A stretch of DNA of 21,790 nucleotides from Candidatus Sumerlaeota bacterium (lineage in GTDB: Bacteria; Sumerlaeota; Sumerlaeia; MVZB01; JAJFLK01). A model generated the notes under the pieces. It saw nothing but the letters and a program-made list of their open reading frames with translations. It was not told the DNA's origin and did no database searches. The stretch is from assembly GCA_021772735.1 (NCBI GenBank), contig JAJFLK010000352.1, forward strand, positions 1 through 21,790. Direction: 5' to 3'. This document shows, piece by piece, positions 6,640-14,419 of this stretch (positions within the stretch are counted from its first letter, which is position 1; every line of letters begins with the position of its first letter). The position numbers were made by a program, and so were the translations under genes.

Positions 6640-8870
6640 GGGTTGGGAACCTCAATCGAATCGAAATAGCGGCGCACAGCGTCCTTATAATCGAGGGGGA
6701 TATCCTGATGGTCAAGCGATTGCTTCTCGCGGCTCTGGGTTTCAAGGAAAAGCTCGGAGGTCTGCGCCGAGAGCGATTCGCGTTTGACCTTGGCCTCAAC
6801 GTTTCGCCAGCCGATGTCTTCACCCTCGCCTTGCTTGCCGGTCACGCGCGAATTAACGGTCCGTGCCTGGATCGACTTCTCGGCGTAGAGCCTCATAAAC
6901 TGCTCTTCCCAACGGGCTTTGGGAGCCGAAGATTGGCGAGATTCACCAGAGCCATCCGCAACGCCTCCGAACCGCCCTCCGTCAAGATTGGTCGAACCCA
7001 CACCCCAATTGTTGCCGGCTCCCGTGCCCGATCCGCTCGAACTGCCCTGGCCCGAACCCTGACCCGATCCCTGGCCGGACCCCGAGCCGGTTTGCCCCCC
7101 CTGGCCTCCGCCGCCTTGACCGCCGCCCGCGCTCTGACCGCCTCCGCTTTGACCCTGACCGCCCTGCTGTCCTGCTCCCTGCTGACCTGCGCCCTGCGAT
7201 CCGCCTTGGCTGCCGGTACCTTCGCTCAGAGAATCTGGAGGAACTTCGCCCCAGCCGCCGCCTTGCGGCTGGTCCTGCTGACCGCCTTGCTGGCCACCTT
7301 GTTGACCGCCTTGCTGACCTCCCTGCTGACCTCCCTGCTGACCGCCTTGCTGGCCACCTTGTTGACCGCCTTGCTGGCCGCCCTGCTGACCGCCTTGCTG
7401 ACCGCCTTGATGGCCGCCTTGCTGGCCGCCCTGCTGACCGCCTTGCTGGCCGCCTTGCTGACCGCCCTGCTGACCGGCTTGCTGGCCACCTTTTTGACCG
7501 CCTTGTTGACCGCCTTGTTGACCACCCTGCTGGCCGCCCTCCGAGCCGCTCTTGCCGGCCTCATCCCCGGCGCCCTCTTTGCCCTGACTGCCGGACTCGC
7601 CCTGATTCGAAGAATTCTTATTCCCCTGGGCGCCTTGGCCGCTGCGACCGCTGTTAGAGTCGGCCTGGCCCTCACGCCCCATGGCACGTTGTGCTCGCTC
7701 CAACGCTTCGGTGGCGCGGGCAAGTTCGCCGGCCATCTCCTCGGCTCGCTTGAGATATCCAAGCGCGTCGGCCAGCTCGTCAAGCCGCTGCGCGCCGGCG
7801 CGGGCCAGCCCCCGGCTCAGGTTTCCGCCCGCCTGAGCAAGCTTGCCGCTCACCGCCGGGTTGCCTTCGATCGCGCCGGCGAGCTTTTCGAGATCCTCGC
7901 CGAGCTGCGCATTTTGTTTCTCGCCGGTTGTGCCCTCGCGTACCTCGCGCGCCATCGCCTCAGCCGCCTTCGCGGCGCGTCCGTATTGCCGGGTAAGCAA
8001 CGCGCGGGCAAGCTCTCGCGCGGCTTCGGTCGCCAGTTCACGGAGGATATCGGCCTGGACCTTGGGACGATCTTCGCGCAGCTTTTGGCGCTCGCGCTCG
8101 ATCTTCTCCTTAACGTCAGAAACCTTGAGCATCGCGTCGGCGCGTTCCATCTCCGGGCGGCGCAGAGAATCCGCCAGCCGATCCAGCTCGCGCGATACGT
8201 CCATCGGCATCGCCGCAAGCGGCGCCGGCGTCTTCGGCTTTAGCTCGCGTGCCAGCTCTTCGAGCCGCCGAGCCTCGGACTTGCGCACGCGCGTCTGCGC
8301 CTCGACCTTCCCGCGCGCCTCGCTGCGCCCGAGGACGTCATAATGAGGGAAATAAAACGCCATCGCCGCCAGCACGACGACGCCCAGGGCCAATGCCGCG
8401 CCGGGTCGCCTGACGCGCCACGTCACGACCGACCCGGGCCGCAGCGCGCTGATTGCGTCGGTCGCACCCCTGATGATCGCCTGGGCAAATTCTGCACCCG
8501 CGCCATCTCCGGCCGCGACCGGGGCCATGGCGAGAGCCGTAGATATCGTTGTCTTCAGGCCATAGTGCTCGTCCAAAGCGACCGCCACGCGTCCGAGCGG
8601 GCGCAGCGCGGCGACAAAAGCCACGGCGAAAGACACGCAGGCCGCCGCCGCGATGATCGTTACGGCGAACTGCACAACAAGCGGCGCGCCCATATCTGAT
8701 CCTCCGGCCTGTCCGGCAACCGACCCAAGCCCGAGCGTCCGCGATGCGCCGATCCAGACCGCGCCCAGGATCGCCCCGGCCGCGCCTCCCCACAAGGCAC
8801 AGCGCAACGCGAGCTCAAGCCTTCTCAGGCGCTCGGCTTTGCGACAGAAGTTCTCAACGGGGCGAACCAT
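6636..8870 (-). CDS. membrane protein with coiled-coil region and 22 GGQQ-type repeats
   Basis: This is a 744-aa protein of unknown function. It has three hydrophobic segments (about 24-44, 65-88 and 157-177), with the layout of DUF4175-like envelope proteins. A long charged helical region (about 185-400) is rich in Arg, Glu and Ala and probably forms coiled coils. Residues about 405-650 are low-complexity Gly/Gln/Ser; within them residues 445-532 are exactly 22 tetrapeptides of GGQQ type, with only K, A and H substitutions at single positions. The C-terminal section is non-repetitive and contains the conserved-looking end PLDYKDAVRRYFDSI, which supports a real, full-length gene. It sits between the ABC permease (27-bp gap) and moxR (4-bp overlap). 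The ATG at 8870 has only a weak GAGA ahead. The large GGQQ section could be a flexible spacer or an assembly-prone region; that is inference. Confidence 0.85.
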   Translation of the reverse strand: MVRPVENFCRKAERLRRLELALRCALWGGAAGAILGAVWIGASRTLGLGSVAGQAGGSDMGAPLVVQFAVTIIAAAACVSFAVAFVAALRPLGRVAVALDEHYGLKTTISTALAMAPVAAGDGAGAEFAQAIIRGATDAISALRPGSVVTWRVRRPGAALALGVVVLAAMAFYFPHYDVLGRSEARGKVEAQTRVRKSEARRLEELARELKPKTPAPLAAMPMDVSRELDRLADSLRRPEMERADAMLKVSDVKEKIERERQKLREDRPKVQADILRELATEAARELARALLTRQYGRAAKAAEAMAREVREGTTGEKQNAQLGEDLEKLAGAIEGNPAVSGKLAQAGGNLSRGLARAGAQRLDELADALGYLKRAEEMAGELARATEALERAQRAMGREGQADSNSGRSGQGAQGNKNSSNQGESGSQGKEGAGDEAGKSGSEGGQQGGQQGGQQGGQKGGQQAGQQGGQQGGQQGGQQGGQQGGHQGGQQGGQQGGQQGGQQGGQQGGQQGGQQGGQQGGQQGGQQGGQQDQPQGGGWGEVPPDSLSEGTGSQGGSQGAGQQGAGQQGGQGQSGGGQSAGGGQGGGGQGGQTGSGSGQGSGQGSGQGSSSGSGTGAGNNWGVGSTNLDGGRFGGVADGSGESRQSSAPKARWEEQFMRLYAEKSIQARTVNSRVTGKQGEGEDIGWRNVEAKVKRESLSAQTSELFLETQSREKQSLDHQDIPLDYKDAVRRYFDSIEVPNP
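7275..7538. repeat. array of 22 tandem 12-bp units coding GGQQ
   Basis: Twenty-two contiguous 12-bp units lie inside the coding sequence on the minus strand; the plus-strand forms are such as CTGCTGACCGCC and TTGCTGGCCACC. Units vary mostly at synonymous sites (Gly GGC/GGT, Gln CAG/CAA). Three units change an amino acid: GGHQ at 7407-7418, and the GGQK and AGQQ units nearer to 7500. Because the unit is a multiple of three, gain or loss of units would alter length but not the frame. Confidence 0.95.
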
Positions 8871-8897
8871 GGCAATTTCTCAGAACGCGTTGGACTT

Positions 8898-10493
8898 TCA
8901 CAATTCGACGCCGGCTCCGGCCTTCTCGGGCATCGGAGCCGATGGGCCTATCCAATCGTATGACACTTCAACCCTCCGCCTCAATCCTGCGGACAGGTAT
9001 GGCACGAGCGCGATCAACGCCAGAACTGCGGCCGTCGCCGAGGGGCCGAATAATTTCACGTCAGGCCGGCCGTCCCAAATTCGATACATCACCGGAAACG
9101 GGGAAAAGTCCATGAGCGCCGTTGAGGTCATCTGCACGGCGACGCTCTGAGATCGACCCGCCAGCGGTGATATCTGACCGACGAAATAGCCACCGAGTGG
9201 AACCAAAGCCCAGAGGACGAGAAGCGATACCAATACGGCCGCGGCAACCATGTTTCGCCTCTCGACGAACAAATTAAAACCCAGAGTCAGGGCGAGAACC
9301 AGGCCCAGCGCCGCCGCCAGAATCGGCACAGACTGGAAAAATTTGAACGAGAACACTCCGCTCTGATCGTAGAGCTTTCCCATAAGAAAGACCGGAACGA
9401 GCCAGACAAGAAGATAGAATCCGTAGAGCGGATAAGTCTCATGTGCGCGGCGCGTGACGGGCCGTTCCAGTCGGAGGCGCCACACCTCATCTCCCCTCTC
9501 AATCCTGCCGGCCGAGAATAATAGGATCGCGCCCATCATGAAAAATCCGCCGACGAAATGGTAAAGGCTCAACGCCGCAATGATATCGCCGCCGCTCATC
9601 AGATTCGCCGACGGGCGCGTCATCTGATAGATCAATGTCCCGCCGACGGATGCCATCACGAGGATGTAGAATCCGGTAAACTGTTTGTAATTGAATAAGC
9701 GGTTATTCGGCTCATACAACTTTCGCGATGCGGCGACCGCAAAGACGAGCATCACGAACGCCAACATTGCCCGCGGGCCAAGATAAACCAGCCAGGGCGT
9801 GCCACCCGTTGCACCCGCAACAATTCCGCTATAAAGCCACTGGCCGGACATCCGACTCATCATCATGAAGAGAATCACGACTGAAATCACGACCATCGAA
9901 CCCTGCACTGATTTGGACCGTTTGTAGTTTGTCGAATTAAACACGCCCCACGCTGAGATTGCCATCGACGCCATAAACAGCGTCGCGTTGAACGAAAGAA
10001 TCTCGCGCATCGAAACGCCGCCGAAGATGAACGTCAGCGCGAGCACCGGCAGCGTACACGCAAAAATCAACAGCAAGAAGCACGCGGTCGTCAGCAGGCA
10101 GCCGACGACAAACGTCGTTGAACTGAGCGTCGTGACGCGCAGGAAATCGAACGTGTCTTTTTCCTTCTCGGCCGTCGCCAGCCCTGCCGTCAGCATCGGC
10201 GCGATCATGATCGCCAGGATGAATTCCACGACGCGCATACCGGTGAAAAGCGTCGTCCCGATCTTGCCGATCTCAACCAGCAGATCGCGCGCGGACATTT
10301 GATCCGCGTCCCACGGATACGAGGCAAACATCAGCAGGCTGCTGACGCCTCCCAGGGTGATGAGATAACCGATGAGCGACCACGAAAACGCACGGCCCCT
10401 CATTCGACGCCGGATCTCGCGCGTCAGAAGCGGATTATCCAACAACCAGGCCAGCGAGCGCGTTTTGCGTATCCGATCGAATCGTGTCGCCAT
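8898..10493 (-). CDS. ABC-2-type transporter permease
   Basis: This 531-aa polytopic protein has about 12 hydrophobic segments spread from residue 38 to near the C-terminus. The N-terminal cytoplasmic stretch NPLLTREIRRRMRG resembles the first conserved block of ABC-2 permeases. The loop AEKEKDTFDFLRVTTLSS after the second segment corresponds to the coupling region that contacts the ATPase. It should pair with the ATPase encoded just upstream, whose stop is 3 nt before this ATG, to form an exporter or a mechanotransmitting complex. The substrate is not visible. There is no strong ribosome binding site in the 3-nt gap, so translation probably depends on the upstream gene. The C-terminal tail after the last helix (about 40 residues) is soluble. 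Confidence 0.88.
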   Translation of the reverse strand: MATRFDRIRKTRSLAWLLDNPLLTREIRRRMRGRAFSWSLIGYLITLGGVSSLLMFASYPWDADQMSARDLLVEIGKIGTTLFTGMRVVEFILAIMIAPMLTAGLATAEKEKDTFDFLRVTTLSSTTFVVGCLLTTACFLLLIFACTLPVLALTFIFGGVSMREILSFNATLFMASMAISAWGVFNSTNYKRSKSVQGSMVVISVVILFMMMSRMSGQWLYSGIVAGATGGTPWLVYLGPRAMLAFVMLVFAVAASRKLYEPNNRLFNYKQFTGFYILVMASVGGTLIYQMTRPSANLMSGGDIIAALSLYHFVGGFFMMGAILLFSAGRIERGDEVWRLRLERPVTRRAHETYPLYGFYLLVWLVPVFLMGKLYDQSGVFSFKFFQSVPILAAALGLVLALTLGFNLFVERRNMVAAAVLVSLLVLWALVPLGGYFVGQISPLAGRSQSVAVQMTSTALMDFSPFPVMYRIWDGRPDVKLFGPSATAAVLALIALVPYLSAGLRRRVEVSYDWIGPSAPMPEKAGAGVEL

Positions 10494-10496
10494 CGT

Positions 10497-11423
10497 TTAC
10501 TGCACCGCGCCTTTGGTGATCCGCATGAAGATATCTTCCAGATCAACTTCGAGCTCTGCGAACGACGAGACACGCACGCCACTACTGACCAGGTGTTCCA
10601 TCAGCGGGCTCGTATCCTCAAGATCGAAATCGACGTATGCCCGAATCGTTTCGCCTTCGAGCTCGACTCGCTCAACCAGCTCGTGACCTTCGAGCGCCGC
10701 AGCCGCGCCGTCGGCATCGCTTTTCACTTTGATCTCGATCACCCGGGCGCCGTGCAGCTGCTTCATGATTTCTTCGACCGGCCCCGAAACCAGCAGCTTG
10801 CCCTGTTCGATGATGCCGATCGTGTTACAAAAATCCGAGAGCTCGGTCAGGATGTGCGATGAAATCAGAATCGTCTTGCCCATGCGCCGCAGCTCGGAGA
10901 GCAGCTCGCGCATCTCGATCCGAGCGCGCGGGTCCAGGCCCGAAGCCGGCTCGTCGAGAAGCAGAACCTTGGGGTCGTGAACGAGCGTCTTGGCCAGGCA
11001 TAGCCGCTGCTTCATCCCGCGCGAAAGCGCTTCGACGTAATCGTTCTTCTTGACCATCAGGTCTGTGAGTTCAAGAACGTCGTCAATGATACGAGGCCGC
11101 CGTCCGGGGTCGATCTTGTATGCCATCGCGAAAAAATCGAGGTACTCCCAGACCTTCATGTCATCATAAACGCCGAAAAAATCCGGCATATATCCGATCA
11201 CCCGTTTGACGTCGTCGACGTGTTTGATGACATTATACCCGCAGACTTCGGCATAGCCATCGGTCGGCCGGACGAGCGTCGCCAGCATCTTGATCGTCGT
11301 TGTCTTGCCCGCGCCGTTCGGACCAATGAAGCCGAAAATATCGCCTTCGTTGATCTCGATATCGAGTCCGTCGACGGCCGTCAGTTCGCCGAATCGTTTT
11401 GAAAGTCCAACTGTCTTGATCAT
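10497..11423 (-). CDS. ABC transporter ATP-binding protein
   Basis: This 308-aa ATPase powers the adjacent ABC-2 permease. Walker A is GPNGAGKT (34-41), the signature is LSRGMKQRL (133-141), Walker B is VLLLDEP (153-159), and the H-loop histidine is H190 in SSH. The Q-loop region reads IGYMPDFFGVYDDM, so the expected glutamine is an aspartate (D81). I recall similar sequences in exporters of Planctomycetota-like bacteria. Residues about 225-308 form a C-terminal accessory domain after the nucleotide-binding domain, as in the NatA/CcmA-type group. AGGA lies 4-5 nt before the ATG, and a further GGAGGAGA lies upstream. It follows the 910-aa envelope gene by 33 bp and precedes the permease by 3 bp, all on the same strand. 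Confidence 0.94.
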   Translation of the reverse strand: MIKTVGLSKRFGELTAVDGLDIEINEGDIFGFIGPNGAGKTTTIKMLATLVRPTDGYAEVCGYNVIKHVDDVKRVIGYMPDFFGVYDDMKVWEYLDFFAMAYKIDPGRRPRIIDDVLELTDLMVKKNDYVEALSRGMKQRLCLAKTLVHDPKVLLLDEPASGLDPRARIEMRELLSELRRMGKTILISSHILTELSDFCNTIGIIEQGKLLVSGPVEEIMKQLHGARVIEIKVKSDADGAAAALEGHELVERVELEGETIRAYVDFDLEDTSPLMEHLVSSGVRVSSFAELEVDLEDIFMRITKGAVQ

Positions 11424-11456
11424 GATTCCTGCACGTCTCCTCCCGGTCTTTTCGTC

Positions 11457-14189
11457 TTATCTCAAATACCCGCCGAAATCCGGCGGCTCAAACGCCGCGT
11501 CTCCTTCCGGGGCTCCGGTTTCGGCTTCCGCCTCGGCTTCGTCCTTCGGGGTTGCCCGGTCAATCCGGACCCCGCCTCGGGGTCTCAAAGTCAGATTGCA
11601 AATGACACTATCAACGCCGAGGCCGTATCCACTACCACCAAGCCTGTTTACAAAGTTGGCTTGCGCATTAGCTGGGGCGTTGGCTGGAGGGGTAAACGCC
11701 TTCGCGCTCAATCGCAGGCGCACCAACGGACCAAAGGGATTTACCCAATTCGGCCTGATCTCGAATGTGTATCGCGCCGGCTCCACATTCGGTTTCGCGT
11801 TCCGGATCGGGCTTGGGTCTGGCCCACGCAAGGCTTCTTCCCACCGGCCGGTCACGTAATCGAATCCATAGACGGTCAACACGTTTGTATACGGCGTGTG
11901 GGGGACCGTCACGGAGCCCGATACGAATTCAATTTCAGTCCCGGTTTTCGGGGCAGAGATCACCATCTCAACCCAGGAGTCATTGAGCGTGCAAAGGTCG
12001 GTCTGCCCTTGAAAAAAGGTCGTCCCTCGGGGGTCGTAAGCATAAATCGAGCGCCGCAGCAGTTTGTTGGTCGTTAGCTTTACCTCGCCCTCAAGCTCGA
12101 CGGGAAGCTCAACCTCGACCAGACCGACGAACTGATCGAAATCAGGCTCGGGATTGATCTTGACCTCACTGCGCCAATCGATCTGGCGTGCGACGAGCCG
12201 GCAACGCATCTGGGGATGATGCGGCCAAAGAATTGGATACCGCTCCAATGCGCCCCTTCTCAGGGCATTGGACGCCTCGCGCTCAAATTCCGAATCGTCG
12301 TCGGTAAATGACCCTGGGTCGGGCCAGACGTTCTTACGTCTGTCCATGGCAAACTCTCTTTCCAACTCCACGCCCGCCGCCAGATCGCCAAGCAAGAACT
12401 CGCGTTTGCCCAGATATAGCCGCGCGTCGCCAAGCACCGCTTCGGTTCGATTGCGAACTTCAAGACGCAATCGCTCCCCGCCGGAATGCACGACCACTCG
12501 GCCTTCGATATCGCCTTCGATGCGCATCGGCTGCTCGCCGAGATAAAAATTCATCTTCCACTGCTCGGCCGGATACGCAAGCCGATGCCCCAGCCCTCCG
12601 GTAACGTCAAGCCGGGCGACGTCACCCGAAGCGGCCTTCTGAAGCGCCGCCCCGCCGCCTTGATTCCAACCAGGTCCAACCAACGTCTGGAGAAAGACCG
12701 GTCCATAATCCGCGGGGTTATCGTAATAGCTTGCCGTCGGAAAGACCGAACCCGTCTGACCCGCGTCGAATCCATAGACGCGGCGCCGTGGCGAGAACTG
12801 AACGCCGTAAGACAGCAGCAGCCCTTCGGAACTGCCCTCGCCCAGATGCAGGATCTCGGCGCGCGCGTAATGCTGATCGCCGCCCTTTGAGACGACGCCA
12901 TAAGCGTACACAGCGAGGAAGAAGACAATCGATAGCACGGGGATGGTCGCCCAGGCCAGCTCAAGCCGCCGCCGCTTGCGCAGGAGATAAAAATTCAGCG
13001 GGCCCACGACCGCGACGAAAAGCATCAGCAGACTCGTCACGACCCAAATATTCGGCAGCAGCAGAACACCGGAGAATTTCGGATCGATCTGAGCCGCGGA
13101 CCAGTAATGACGAGCCCGAAGATCCTCGCGAACCGGCGCCATCAGGATGCCTTCAAGGAGCATCCGGAGGCGCTGCCCGAACGGACTTTTCAACCCGGTG
13201 TCATTGAGCGAAGTCGGGTCGACCGCAAGCGCAATCACCTCGCCCGCTCCAACCGGGACAGCCAGGGCCAGATCGCCGGCAGGCGAGGCCCAGAGCGTGC
13301 GCGCCGCCGCTCGACGCTCGCCCCAGAGCGAGACAAGCGTCAGCTCCTCTCCCGAACCCGGCGCCAACTCGCCCAGGCTCATCTCGGCGACGCCTTCGAT
13401 CTCGGCAGGCAGCAGATCGGTGAGCCAGGGATCGGTCCGAATCGCCGCCTGATTGCGCGGAGTCACGACGATGAGCCGCCCGCCCAGGCCGATCCAGGTT
13501 CGCAAGGCCGCGAGTTGGGTTTCGCTCAATCGCCCGGTCAGCCTGCTGCGCACGAGCACCAGCCGGACGGCATCGTATCCTTTATGATCGGCAGGCAGGG
13601 CTTCGGGGCCGACGGTGTGGATATTCGCCCGGGGAGAGACCGCCGACGGAAAGCTGGACGTATCCTGACCGTCGATCACCAACAAAACCGTAGGGGTGAT
13701 GTGAGTCTCAAGCCTCAGATCGAGGCCGACGCCGCCCCGCGCCCCCGCCATCGGCGAGAAACTCGTGCGCATGACCGTCGATCCGCGCGTGTCGACAAGG
13801 CTGACTTCGACATCCTGACCACGGCTGGCCAGGATCACGCTCATCTCGACGAGCTTGCGCGAGTTGCCGGGAAGCTCAATCTCGCGGACATATTCGCTTG
13901 GGGTTCCGTCGTTACTGACGATCAAAACCCGCAGGGTCCCGGCGAAATCCTTGATCCGTTCCTCGGGCCGCTGGGGATCGGGTGAGTTATCGAGCAGCAG
14001 GCGCAGTGGCGTCCACGCGCCCGAGACGAACGTGCCGTCGAATCCGACGCCCGCGTTGATCGTAATCTTTGCCTCGGCGGGGCGGGCGCCGAGCGCGCAC
14101 AGGACGAGGGCAAGAAACAGGGGTGGGAATGTTGCGAATCGCAATCGCCGTCGCGGATGTTCTCCGCAGCGGCGTTTGGGTGGCTTCAA
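11457..14189 (-). CDS. large envelope protein with signal peptide and two central membrane helices, TTG start
   Basis: This is a 910-aa protein of unknown exact role, first gene of the ABC/MoxR unit. With the TTG start it begins MKPPKRRCGEHPRRR, then a hydrophobic core and an A-x-A site (near residue 40). A first extracytoplasmic part of about 330 residues has beta-rich segments. It also contains an amidotransferase-like fold signature LRTWIGLGGRLIVV (229-242) without an obvious catalytic cysteine. Two helices follow (about 380-402 and 412-434) joined by the short basic loop LLRKRRRLELAW, then a second outer part of about 475 residues. The pattern VGPLNFYLLRKRRR ... AWATIPVLS is typical of large membrane proteins next to ABC-2 exporters. 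I chose TTG 14189 because AGGAG lies 9 nt before it. An ATG at 14537 would add 116 residues of unlikely sequence and overlap dnaN. TTG 14144 is the main alternative. Confidence 0.85.
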   Translation of the reverse strand: MKPPKRRCGEHPRRRLRFATFPPLFLALVLCALGARPAEAKITINAGVGFDGTFVSGAWTPLRLLLDNSPDPQRPEERIKDFAGTLRVLIVSNDGTPSEYVREIELPGNSRKLVEMSVILASRGQDVEVSLVDTRGSTVMRTSFSPMAGARGGVGLDLRLETHITPTVLLVIDGQDTSSFPSAVSPRANIHTVGPEALPADHKGYDAVRLVLVRSRLTGRLSETQLAALRTWIGLGGRLIVVTPRNQAAIRTDPWLTDLLPAEIEGVAEMSLGELAPGSGEELTLVSLWGERRAAARTLWASPAGDLALAVPVGAGEVIALAVDPTSLNDTGLKSPFGQRLRMLLEGILMAPVREDLRARHYWSAAQIDPKFSGVLLLPNIWVVTSLLMLFVAVVGPLNFYLLRKRRRLELAWATIPVLSIVFFLAVYAYGVVSKGGDQHYARAEILHLGEGSSEGLLLSYGVQFSPRRRVYGFDAGQTGSVFPTASYYDNPADYGPVFLQTLVGPGWNQGGGAALQKAASGDVARLDVTGGLGHRLAYPAEQWKMNFYLGEQPMRIEGDIEGRVVVHSGGERLRLEVRNRTEAVLGDARLYLGKREFLLGDLAAGVELEREFAMDRRKNVWPDPGSFTDDDSEFEREASNALRRGALERYPILWPHHPQMRCRLVARQIDWRSEVKINPEPDFDQFVGLVEVELPVELEGEVKLTTNKLLRRSIYAYDPRGTTFFQGQTDLCTLNDSWVEMVISAPKTGTEIEFVSGSVTVPHTPYTNVLTVYGFDYVTGRWEEALRGPDPSPIRNAKPNVEPARYTFEIRPNWVNPFGPLVRLRLSAKAFTPPANAPANAQANFVNRLGGSGYGLGVDSVICNLTLRPRGGVRIDRATPKDEAEAEAETGAPEGDAAFEPPDFGGYLR

Positions 14190-14419
14190 ATTATCGGGCT
14201 CCTGCGGACCGTTGTCCTCGATTACTGTAGTGGAATCGTTCGTCGCGCACCATGCCAATTCCGCGTCTCCATGATAGAAAGGACGCGTAATTGCTCGAAT
14301 CTTCAGGCTGGAAAGTCTCGGTGAGGTGGTGTAGCCTTCACCATCCAAGACGCGAGCCGGATTCCGTCTTTTTCCCGCACTTATGGGCGGCCAAAAACTT
14401 AACGAATTGGACTGAAGCG
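14190..14419. promoter_or_regulatory. divergent intergenic region between the five-gene unit and dnaN
   Basis: These 230 bp separate the divergent starts of the ABC/MoxR unit and dnaN and should hold both promoters. I do not find a convincing sigma-70 hexamer pair on either strand, nor a DnaA-box cluster, so I do not call an origin here. The part next to dnaN (about 14368-14416) is relatively A/T-rich, with runs such as TTTTT and AAAAA. Confidence 0.4.
14199..14203 (-). promoter_or_regulatory. ribosome binding site supporting the TTG start of the 910-aa gene
   Basis: AGGAG on the minus strand with a 9-nt spacer to TTG at 14187-14189. No ATG or GTG in this frame lies between the dnaN region and the signal peptide, so the site decides the start. 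Confidence 0.7.

Noticed and set aside
7226..7783. 185-codon minus-strand ORF with KAVSKAASKAV-type repeats, resembling a histone-like protein
   Set aside because: Out-of-frame reading of the same repeat array inside the larger membrane-protein gene; it lacks an independent start context.
6528..8243. 571-codon plus-strand ORF with Leu-Thr-Ala repeats opposite the GGQQ and moxR genes
   Set aside because: It is the antisense reading of the 12-bp repeat and GC-rich coding DNA. The minus-strand genes have clear domains, and the repeat contains no stop in this antisense frame, so the length is an artefact.
13650..13690. VWA metal-site motif in the 910-aa protein (VLLVIDGQDTSS)
   Set aside because: The residues do not match DxSxS, and the expected following threonine and aspartate sites are not evident.
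13107..13985. 292-codon plus-strand ORF opposite the 910-aa gene
   Set aside because: Arg/Gln/His-rich composition typical of antisense frames; no ribosome binding context or motif.
14190..14419. Possible replication origin next to dnaN
   Set aside because: No DnaA boxes, no dnaA/recF/gyrB neighbours and no marked AT-rich unwinding region were seen.
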